A stretch of DNA of 64,000 bases, taken from positions 40,200,287 to 40,264,286 of the forward strand of contig NC_092326.1 in NCBI RefSeq assembly GCF_036785885.1, given 5' to 3'. The DNA is from Coffea arabica. Taxonomy: Eukaryota; Streptophyta; Magnoliopsida; Gentianales; Rubiaceae. Position numbers and translations under genes: made by a program. A model generated the notes under the pieces. The model saw nothing but the letters and a program-made list of their open reading frames with translations, was not told where the DNA came from and searched no databases. This document shows positions 1-9,110 of this stretch, piece by piece. Numbering within the stretch: position 1 is the first letter of the stretch; each line of letters begins with the position of its first letter.

Positions 1-258
1 CGTTGAATGATTTTGGATTAATGTATGATTGTGTGCCTATGTATTTTGATAACACTAGTGCCATAAATTTGACAAAAAATCCCATTCAACATTTTAGGAA
101 ACAAAGCACATAGACATAAAGCATCATTTTATTCACGATCTTGTCCATAAGGGTGAAATTTGTATTCAATATATCTGCTTAAAAGATCACATTGTTGATA
201 TTCTCACAAATGCCCTATCACTAGATCAATTTGTGTCTTTGAGAACAAAATTGGGCGT
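1..258 (+). pseudogene. Ty1/copia polyprotein, 3' end (RNase H C-terminus)
   Basis: Translated in two frames, this stretch gives the familiar end of a plant copia polyprotein. The first frame (from base 3) reads FDNTSAINLTKNPIQH. A single frameshift near 104-110 moves the reading to a second frame with HIDIKHHFIHDLVHKGEI, then DILTNALSLDQFVSLRTKLGV. These match the RNase H tail of copia pol, including the HIDxxHHFI block. The rest of pol lies upstream of the window. The frameshift makes it a relic. It is followed by an env-like ORF and a 3' LTR in the same orientation, so all of 1 to about 4270 is probably one Sirevirus-type element. Confidence 0.85.
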
Positions 259-301
259 GTCAGAAAAGAATATATTCGAAAAATTCTCCGATCACTTCTT
301 A

Positions 302-412
302 TCGGACGTCCGATGTGATAGAACGGACGTCCGACAGTATTCTTGATCATTTTTCCAGAAAGTTCTGGTTTGAACGGATGTGTCGAACGCTCTATTTCGT
401 TCGGCCGTCCGA
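302..412. repeat. Cluster of CGGACGTCCG palindromes
   Basis: Perfect copies of the 10-bp palindrome CGGACGTCCG lie at 303-312 and 324-333, with degenerate versions near 371-389 and 400-412. The same motif recurs in the LTR at 3310-3605. The core GACGTC is a C-box type bZIP-binding core; regulatory use is inference. Confidence 0.7.
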
Positions 413-779
413 CACTCAAAAATTACATCTTATAAGGAAGTCCTCTGTGGCATTCAATTCATTCTTACTCTTTGTCTCGGACGCAACTCTTCATATTCTC
501 TCACATTCAAAATTTAAATTCATCTCTTTTCGGATTAAGTTCCAAGAAATTACTCTAACCGACACCATTACATTCCTATTGTGCGTTTTATTACTCATCA
601 TAACTTCTCTCAACTGCCAACTATACTATAAATTTCAATTCTTACCCGAAACCCTAACCACTCAAATTCACTCTCTGTGGATGGTTCAAGCATCTGTTGT
701 AGTTCATACTGCACTTTTCATTTTTTGATACTCATTTGCATTACACTCCACAACAAAAAATACACTGTATTGCAATCAT
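413..779. other. Spacer between pol relic and env-like ORF
   Basis: AT-rich sequence inside the copia element. A 137-codon open stretch at 315-728 has low-complexity, leucine- and phenylalanine-rich content with no family resemblance, so I do not call it a gene. Confidence 0.5.
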
Positions 780-2554
780 AGTGAGGATTAGAGGAGGATC
801 TGTGCGTGCCGAACGCATCTTCAGGCTTAGAGATGAAGAGGATGAAGACGTTTAGGTTATCGAACCTTCCACAAAATCACCCAAAAAGAGATCTGGAACT
901 CGTGGTAGAAAAAAGAATCAGTCTGCAAAGAAGAAGCAGATTGCTCAAACTAGAGAGCCATCTGATGAACCATTTGCTGAACAGATAGAGGAGCATCAAA
1001 CTGAAGAGCATCCAATCAGTGGCAGTGAAAAAGAACTGGAACGGCTCACCAATGCAGACACATCCGTTACAAAATTACCCAGGAAAGGAAAAAAAACTGC
1101 CAAAAGGTAGAGGATGGCTTAACCTAAGGAAAGGCAAACTGCCCCTGCAGAAAAAAATGCTGGAGAACAGCAAACTACTGAACCATCTACCAGGAAGTCA
1201 CCAAGAACATGGTCTGATGTCCAGAATACTGTGCCAACTGCTCAACGCAGTGGAAAGAAAAAGCGTCATGCCAATGAGCAACATGACATTCAAACTGCAG
1301 AGGAACCTACCCTCCTGCTCAGGTTCATTGATGATGATGCCAGACAAAAGTTCGAATGGATCTCGCATAAAAGTTTCATCACTCAGATGACCATTATCCA
1401 TTACGAATTTCGTAAACTTGACCTTGAATCTGTTCTCAACCTTTTTGAATTCCAAAAATGGACCCATCTTCTGACCATTCCAAACACATACTATTCTGAT
1501 ATGCTTCATCAATTCTTTATCAACTTTAGAAAAGGAATATCACACATAGATCTTGTTTCACGTGTCAATTCTGTTAACATAGAGGTGAACCCTGACATTG
1601 TTAATACTGTTTCGAAAACCAAAATTAAAAATGGTTTAAAAGAAAAAATTGCAAACTTCTTTTCATATAAAGAATTTTCTTCTGCATATCATCATTTTCA
1701 TATTGCTAAATTTGATGACCTATTTTCAAACTCATTTTAATACTCCTGTTGAGGCGAGATTGGAGAATCTAAGTCCTCAAAACTTGATCATCTTTAGTAT
1801 AATACTCCTGTTGATCCCTACTGATGGTCATAGGACTGATGCAAATAAAATGGAGTTTTACCTGTTCTATTGCTTTCTTGAAAAAATCAGAATTAATTTT
1901 AGTTTTGTTATGTGCAAATTCTTGCTCAAAATCAGCACTGGTAGCCGTAGGAAACTTTTCTATGAAAAATTTCTAACTCCTACCTTTGCTCATCTTGAAA
2001 TTCCCTTTACTGAAAAATCACCAAAAGAAAGTGCATCAACTGTCTTCTCCAAGCCTTATTTTGAAAGAAAAATCTGAAAATTTTTTTAGGGTCACTGGTG
2101 CTACAAGGAAACTGTTTCGGAGTTTAGGAGAAAGAATTTTCATGAAATTCCTGTTGCCCCTAGGACTCCTCGAGATCAGTCCATGTTTATCTCACCCTTT
2201 GCTATCCATCCTAGAAAGTCAGCCGCTAAGTCCTTTTCGTCCAACTCTGAAGTCATTTCTTTGATTGAAAACCTCAGACAACACATCCTACTCCTTGAAG
2301 ATGGTCTGATGATGACCAAGTTATCCGAACAGCAAGCGATCTTCATTGACAAAAGGAATCTCCTTGTGCCTCCCATTCCTCAAGAAAATGAAAACGCACA
2401 CCGAAAGGAGCCGAGAACTAAGCCAACTACTGAAATTACTCCAAAATATCATGCCTCCAGTTCTCAGCCACAGGACAAGGGAAAGACTCCAGCAACTGAA
2501 AAAGAAACTGATGATGATGATGAGGACACTAAAGCGAAAAAAGATTCTGCTTAG
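780..2554 (+). pseudogene. Sirevirus env-like / putative plant transposon protein ORF, degraded
   Basis: Joined across several frames this reads as the long ORF found downstream of pol in Sirevirus-type copia elements. A Lys/Glu-rich N-terminal part lies at about 801-1230 (KKRSGTRGRKKN, then REPSDEPFAEQIEEH). Next comes a globular part at 1231-1737 with FIDDDARQKFEWI and HQFFINFRKGISHID, which resembles the plant retroelement domain Pfam calls 'putative plant transposon protein'. The C-terminal part at 2183-2554 ends in the acidic run DDDDEDTKAKK and a stop. In-frame stops (for example near 852 and 1108) and frameshifts near 1230, 1740 and 2080 break it. A retrotransposon structural or envelope-like role is known only by position, not by function. 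Confidence 0.65.
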
Positions 2555-3165
2555 TTTCGCCTGACAAGAAGAAGGCCCGGATGCTCCAAGATCACCATTT
2601 AGGCACTTGTAGGCAAATACACCTTATGATTAAGATGGTAGTTCATAATAGACTTTGGCATCTTCTGTATTTTAAACATTTGTGTGTTATGTATTACGGA
2701 TTATATTTCCCTTCCTCTGCTGGTTTGTAAGACTATTTGGTTACCTTTTGTGGTTTAAATTAATGTTATTTTTATGGATTATCCCTTTGTTCTGGATGAA
2801 TGTACCTAACTCTGTTTAGTCTCTAATTTCTGATATTAACTGCTGTTGACAATTGCTGGTTGCTGCCAATATTGCTGATGTTATTTTTTGGTTTCTAGCT
2901 TTTTGTTGATAATTGTTGATTGTATTGCTGATTAATTACTGGCCTCTGGTTGATCTAATGATGACAAAAATGGGGAGAAATGGATACTGGTTTCTAATGA
3001 GGTCAAGTGTAATAAAGGGAAGTTACTCCAAGGGAGAGTATTCGCATGTAAGAGGATATCATTCTGAGGGGGAGTATTCACTCCTCGATGCATTATATAA
3101 GGGGGAGTTGTGCCTAAATTATTTTTCTCCATCCATTATTTTGTCATCATCAAAAAGGGGGAGAT
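2555..3165 (+). repeat. 3' untranslated part of copia element with repeated polypurine tracts
   Basis: Noncoding DNA between the env-like stop and the LTR. Several polypurine-tract-like GGGAGA/GGGGGAG blocks occur at about 3030-3038, 3066-3073, 3101-3107 and 3156-3164. The last, AAAAAGGGGGAGATTG, abuts the LTR start and is the expected primer site for plus-strand synthesis. Multiple PPT copies are a known Sirevirus trait. Confidence 0.7.
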
Positions 3166-4270
3166 TGTTTATCTCAGTCCGTAATTTTTGATAATTACAA
3201 AACAAATGGATGTTACTAATGTTCTCTAAATAGACCATTTCAGAAATGAAGCAAAACAGGGTCAAAGATTAAGCACAAAAAATACTAAAGCTACTATCGG
3301 ACACACAAGAAGACTGGATCGGACGTCCTGCAACCTTTGTGTAACATCGGACGCATGAAGAACTTCACCCTCGAACGTCTAAAGATATTGGGTCATTTTT
3401 TCTAAACTCACTGACCTCGATCGGACGCACATTATCAGAGCACCGGACGTCCGAAAAGAATTGAAAAAGAATTCTCAGTTTCACCCTCTACCCTCGACAC
3501 ATACATTAAAGGTACTGGACGTCCGAAATAATTCAAGAAAAATTTCTTAAGCTCACTGCCTACGTTCGGACGGAAGAAAATGGTTTGTCGGACGTCCGAC
3601 ACTACCAACGGCTAGTTGATTTTTCAACTATTTTCTATCCGTTTGAAGCATTAATTGAGAAACTTTTTGGTCCCATATAAATAGGACAAAGTCAACCACT
3701 TCCAGGCAAGTTTGCACATTGAGACTACATCAGATCTAGAGTGATTCAAGTGCAAGAATACTTTTCAAAAAAGATTTGTACTTTTAGTTGTGTAATTTTC
3801 GATTAATTTTTTAAGTGTGTTTTAATTACTTCAATAGTGTAGTTCTGTGAGGGTTATCTAAATGATAGTAAAACTTCCTTACTTGACCAAGTGTGGCTTG
3901 GGGCAAGAAGGAAGTGATCCTTTTTTTGTACACGAAAGATTGGTTGTAAGTTGATTAACTTGAAGAAACTTATTCTCTAAAGTGACATTCAAACTCAAAA
4001 GGAGTTTGATATTTGGTTTGATACTCTATCTCTTTTACTTTCTGTCTTGATATATAAATTGCTCATCTTTTCTACTCATAAGCACTTGTGCTTTCTCATT
4101 CATTGCTCCATAGTGTGATCTTTTTTAAAAGAGGGCAAGTACTCAAAAAGTGACTCATAATTTGACCAGTTTTTAACCTACCTAATGCACCCTCTCTTAG
4201 GTTGTTTTCGATCCTTATACTTATATTCCTGCATTTGGTTGCAAAACCCTATACCTTTTAATCTACACGT
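3166..4270 (+). mobile_element. 3' LTR of Sirevirus-type Ty1/copia element
   Basis: The LTR starts with TGTTTATC directly after the polypurine tract. Its U3 part carries more CGGACGTCCG palindromes (about 3440, 3509 and 3588, plus half-sites near 3318, 3343, 3420 and 3561). A TATA box TATAAATA is at 3676-3683, so transcription would begin near 3705. The right end is uncertain; a CA near 4270 (AATCTACA) is the best candidate. The 5' LTR is outside the window, so neither target duplication nor LTR-LTR divergence can be measured. Confidence 0.7.
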
Positions 4271-4379
4271 TTGATAACTTTAAAATTGGATCTTCTGTGT
4301 TTTTTACTTGTTCTGATCAAGATGATAAGTGTAATTATAGCTTGGATATGTTTCAAGAGTTAGTAGTGAGTTAAGAAAA

Positions 4380-5529
4380 TCCTAAAACCGAGATGTGATT
4401 GTCCACTTATTTTGGTGAGTGTTTCAACTGCACGACTTGAACTATGTGACTTGTTACTAGATATCTTGATTTGATATCGAAAAGGCAAATGTGTACTTAA
4501 TCGCACTCAATCTAACTTGCTTGAATTCTTGTTGACTTGTTTACTTGTGAACCGATATATCCGTACATGATTTGAAAGCCGGTTGGAGTTGTTATTTCAC
4601 CGACTATACTTGTTTTGGGATCCCATCCCCATTGACTAGTTGGTCAAATCGAGCCAGTAAGGATTTAGTCAAGGTGACCGATAAACCATGGGTCTTATAT
4701 CTTGTTATTGGCCTTGGTATATTTGAGTATTATACCACTTGTACTTGATTGGTGTGCTGGCTCGGTAAGACGGATGATCGGTGGTTGGAGATGGTGTGAA
4801 GTAGTGATCTACTAAATTTGATAGTGTATTCCAAGGTTTACGGAATGTCAATGATTACAAATTAAGCAGGCAATGTGAGGGAAATGTATTCTACGATTTG
4901 AAAGTGCTACTTGTTTCCTAGTTGCTTGTTATTGTTTTACTTAGTTACCATTTTCTTACTTGCTCTAAAATTGACACTTTGCTTGCATGATACTTGAAAC
5001 CTCACTGGATTTTTACGTTATCCCTTTATTTGTTTTCCTTAGCAGGGTGTGGGGATGAAAGAGACAAGAATAGTACTAGTTGTAATAGGAAATTTTAAAC
5101 TTGTATTTGGTTGACATTGTACTATGATACTAGATGTTCAACTTCTTATCTTTTGATTTGTACTTTGATTTGTGTATTTGGACGATTTGTAGCTTATAGA
5201 TGCTATATTGAAAATTATGGTGTTATTGATTTGATATCCAAAAAATAGTGAGTTGAAAAGTTGTAGTCCTCATTTTAAGTAAATGCCATCCTATTTATAT
5301 TCAATGATTTGATTGAACTACTTGTATTTCGATCTGTTTAGTTGTCTACCTAAGTACGGATGTTTTATGAAGTTGGATGATTTGTAACATTTCTTGGGGA
5401 GTTTCGTGCTTACTTGGGAGTTAATGTGATCTCTGAAATTAATGTTAATGAGTGAGTTTTGATGAGAATTGGACAGGTGGTTCGCTAACCTCTAGGTCAC
5501 ATCCTAGGGGAAGATGGGGTCGTCATAGG
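4380..5529 (+). mobile_element. Degraded LTR, same family as the solo LTR at 14887, followed by a primer-binding site
   Basis: Three blocks match the solo LTR at 14887-17664 in order. One is an 'AACCTCACTG..TTTTCCTTA-CAGGG' block (4998-5050 against 17290-17345). One is the 'GAGAATTGGACAGGTGGTTCGC' type block (about 5463-5535 against 17596-17660). One is the GTGTACTTAATCGC block (about 4490 against 16843). TGGTATCAGA at 5530-5539 immediately follows and matches the initiator-Met tRNA primer site of plant LTR elements. This is therefore a 5' LTR plus PBS remnant. The left limit is approximate. Confidence 0.6.
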
Positions 5530-5544
5530 TGGTATCAGAATTTG

Positions 5545-6217
5545 GATTCTTCTGATATTTAATATACTCGAATATTACCACCACTATTTCTGTTTGGTGT
5601 TTGGACCGGGTAACAGGTATGATTGGTAGACGAAAACTTGTGTAAAGCAGGGATCTACTGTCAATATTTCTGTTTCTATAAACGTTGACAGAGCGTCAAC
5701 GGGTTTGGATCAAACTAATGCGATTGAAAATTTGGCTCCTGAGAGCCAACTGTATCCTTTTATTTGAAGCACTTTGTGTTAGTTGTGGTATTTACTTATC
5801 TCCCTAATTAGTGCTTATATTTGACAGTTTAAAGTTCAAATTATGTGATTTTTGATTGCTTGAGCCTGTGATATCATATTAGGCGAAACCTCATTCCGTT
5901 ATTCTTGTTTTCCTTTCAGGGGCAAAGATTTGGGTTGGTGATTTTGGGAAAGAGTTGAACTAGGTTTAAACCTTAGACATTTTGTTTAAATTCTTCTATA
6001 TTAATAAACCTCATATGTATTTGTATAAGATTGAATATTTTAACTTGTATTTTAAGCTTGAATTGTATATAACTTTAGGTTGCGGTGTTTTGAAATTATG
6101 TTGTTTGTTTTAGTACCTACTGAAAATTTTGGATAAGTTAATCTTGACGAGAGTTGAGCAGACAATCCGCTAATCCTTAGCGTATGCCCTAAGTGAAGAT
6201 TGAGCTATCACATCACG
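5545..6217 (+). mobile_element. Second degraded LTR fragment of the same family
   Basis: It repeats the LTR 3' blocks: AAACCTCATTCC...TTTTCCTTTCAGGGG at 5886-5922, then GACGAGAGTTGAGCAGAC...CTATCACA at 6147-6213. With the fragment at 4380-5529 it may be the 3' LTR of an internally deleted element. No coding internal region is left between them. Confidence 0.5.
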
Positions 6218-6258
6218 TATTGGATATTTTGGCTAGACTTTTTGTTTGGTACGAATTA

Positions 6259-6520
6259 CTCCATCCGTTTCGTAGAAAATATCATATGTTTTATTTTGGA
6301 TTGTCCCAAAGTATTTGCAATGTTCAGAAAGTTAAAACATTATTTAGTCTCTACTTCCAATATAGTTCCTCCCTTTAAGCATATACATATTACTATTCAA
6401 ATTCATATTTTGAATTCGCGGGAGTAAAATTGAGAAAAAAAATACAAGCATCATAATTAAATCACTATTTTTAGAATATTGAATTCTCGAAATATGACAA
6501 AATAATTGAGACGGAGGGAG
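6259..6520. mobile_element. Stowaway-type MITE
   Basis: The ends are CTCCATCCGTTTC and GAGACGGAGGGAG, imperfect inverted copies of the classic CTCCCTCCGT Stowaway terminus. TA dinucleotides flank both ends (6257-6258 and 6521-6522) as the target duplication. The element is 262 bp and noncoding. The family belongs to Tc1/mariner; its transposase would come from elsewhere. Confidence 0.85.
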
Positions 6521-7278
6521 TAATTTATTTCTCATTGTTAAAATATTAGGATTATATAGTCCTCTTGTTTGGGTAAGAGAAACGATTCTTGTTCAAGCGA
6601 AACTAATACTAGAGGATATTTGACTATATTGTTTTTTTTTTTTTTTTTGTCTACATTGGTTCACAAAACTAATACTAGTATTACACAAGCGGTAGGACTC
6701 AAGGGAATATTAATGTTGTAAAGAAATAGAGCCATCTACATTTTCGTTGCAATTAACTGATTATTTAGCCTTGATCGTGAGCTTCGTGTCCATGCACATC
6801 ATAATCGTGTTCATCGAATCTCTTTGATAGAAAAATAAATCCGCCAAATCAAGTACGCAAAAATTTTGAAGAAGTTAGCCAATTAGTCTATACACATACT
6901 TAGGTCTCGTTTAGATCACCATTTTTTGAATTTTAAGCAAAAAAATATACTATAACAATTTGATGTATGCGAAATAAAAAAGCGTCCGAAAAATGAAATC
7001 ACAAAAAACGTAAAAATTTTTCTACAAAAAATCTTCAATATAAACAAGACCATTTTAAATTGCCAAAGTTTGCCCGAAGATCTGTGAATTTGCCCATGCT
7101 TGGCTAGACTAGCCATGTAGTTAATGTAATGAGACAATATTATAGTTTTCTTTCTCTGAGTTAATTCAATCAAGAAAACCACTAGATATAGGTACTATGC
7201 TATTAAGTCGTAATCACATTACTATTGAAGACATAGCTGGACTGATTCAACAAATATGTTCCAGTCTTATCTAATTTA
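6521..7278. repeat. Left-flank module P of tandem unit 1
   Basis: From about 6680 (GTAGGACTCAAGGGAATATT) this noncoding stretch is homologous to about 13570-14400 and 35495-36240. All three lie upstream of a DRP4 copy, so this marks the left edge of the tandem unit. The part before 6680 is unique, with a T-run at 6632-6648. No gene is visible. Confidence 0.7.
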
Positions 7279-7764
7279 GGGAAAATGACCAATTTCGTTT
7301 CTAAACTTTTTACTAGTGCCGGTCTAGTTTCTAACTTTTATTTCTAATCAATTTAATATGCGAACTTAATTTGCAGTTCCAATTAAGGACCTTCATGGCG
7401 GCGGTGCCACCTAAAACCAACCCGACTCCTAATTGACCAACTAAAGAAGAATATTTTGAAAACGTCACTTACGAAACTGTATAGTAAAAAGTCACAAGAT
7501 TAAACTTTAAAAAGTTTTATTTGGTGATTTTTTTTACACAATTTAAAAGTTTTATCTAGTGATTTTTAGACGATTTGCTTGTTTTATTACATTCTCGTGA
7601 GTAATGTTCTCGTAATACCACTATTTAGTTAGCCAATAAGAAGTAAGATCGTTTTTAACCAGTGATGTCACCATAAGTTCAAATATCATATTGATCGGAA
7701 ATAAAAGTTGGGGACTAAATTAGCACACTTAAAAAAAATTAAGGACAAAATTGGCCATTTTTCC
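7279..7764. mobile_element. Mutator-like MITE
   Basis: The ends GGGAAAATGACCAATTTCGT and (reverse complement of the right end) GGAAAAATGGCCAATTTTGT form clear inverted repeats that stay similar inward (CTAACTTTTATTTC). The flanks TCTAATTTA (7270-7278) and TCTAACTTA (7765-7773) are a 9-bp duplication with one mismatch, as expected for Mutator-type transposition. The element is 486 bp and noncoding. The equivalent place in units 2 and 3 lacks it. Confidence 0.8.
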
Positions 7765-8040
7765 TCTAACTTATCATAAGTGAAAGTTAAAAGACTCGTG
7801 AAGATAGAAATAAGCACAATTGTTAATGTTAAAAACCTCTTCATTCTTCAGCTAACGTAAAGAATACAATATAATTGCATTAGAAAACAATTGACCATTT
7901 TATGCATTATGTTTTTCGGTCTTCTTAGTTCTTACAGCCTAGGAATAGGATTCTTTACATTAATCTTAATTGCATTAGAATGTTTGGAAAAATTGCGCGA
8001 ACACAATTCCGTGAATGATTGCATTAGATTGTTTTCCGTG

Positions 8041-8345
8041 AACACAATTCCGAATCACCTTTATATCTCATATATATCAAATCGTTACAATAATTTTTCT
8101 ATAAAAAATTCAGAAAAATGCAATCCAAACACAAAATGACTGTCAAATAATTCACCCTAAACGGTGATAGCTACTTTGGATTGTGGGGTCCTGTAAACAC
8201 AATTCCGAATCACCTTTTTATCTCACACTTATCAAATCGCTATAATAATTTTTCTACAAAAAATTCAGAAAAATGCAATTCAAACACAAAAAGACTGTCA
8301 AATAATTCCCCCTAAATGGTGATAGCTACTTTGGATTGTGAGGCG
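8041..8345. repeat. Two-copy tandem repeat, period 155 bp
   Basis: AACACAATTCCGAATCACC starts at 8041 and again at 8196. The two copies are near identical through GGTGATAGCTACTTTGGATTGTG. This repeat is only in unit 1. It is noncoding. Confidence 0.85.
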
Positions 8346-8936
8346 AAAGAGCGGGGGTGCAAGCTTTTTCCATGTTTGCCTACCTTTGTAAGATCGAACA
8401 TTTTCCTTTGTCATGGCCAAAGAAAAGAAGTCAATTGATCCCACTAGCTTGTTTCCAATTTCCACCAGAAGGAATAATAAATTAACAATAGTACACTCAT
8501 TATTGGATCCCATGACGCAAATGGTGAAGCACAAGTATGACGTAAAGTTGAAGGAAAAGAACAATTTAATGACCTCCCAAGTCTTTTGATTGTCACGATT
8601 AATTTGGGTATGATATAACAAAGTAATTCTATCTTACACTGCTAATTAGTCTGCTGATCAATCGAAGGGTTATAGCTGATTTTCGATGAACTTTTACTTT
8701 CCAGTTGGCAAAGGATGAGAGAAAAGCAAGTCAAGCATCAGCTTTCCACCCTGCAGAGCGAGTTAAGGAATCTGTGCTGATTTACCTTGGAGTTAACTAC
8801 TTCAAAAGATGCTATTGTTTTGCTTGGTTGATCATTTAACTAATTTCATAGATTTCGTATTTCTATCTCAATTCTTGGAACACCGTATTTCATCCAAGAA
8901 AAGAGATGGTACTGAGATCAACATAAAAAAATCACC

Positions 8937-8943
8937 TATAAAG
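8937..8943 (+). promoter_or_regulatory. TATA box of DRP4 copy 1
   Basis: CACCTATAAAG lies about 150 nt before the ancestral ATG at 9086. The same CACCTATAAA context occurs at 31107 and 38827 before copies 2 and 3. About 570 bp of promoter (8510-9085) is nearly identical to unit 2 (30690-31255). Confidence 0.65.
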
Positions 8944-9110
8944 TATCCACAAATCCAAATTTCCTATCACCAAATCTGAAAATCTCTTGCTCTTTCATCT
9001 CCTTTTTCCCTTCCAAGTTCCGAATCTTTTTACCAGCGACAATATAATAGAAACACTCAAAACCAACAACCACGAGAAATTACACATGAGTGTACTAAGC
9101 AGCGGCTCCA

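Noticed and set aside
315-728. 137-codon open frame on the + strand
   Set aside because: It spans the end of the palindrome cluster and low-complexity DNA inside the copia element, with no recognisable domain.
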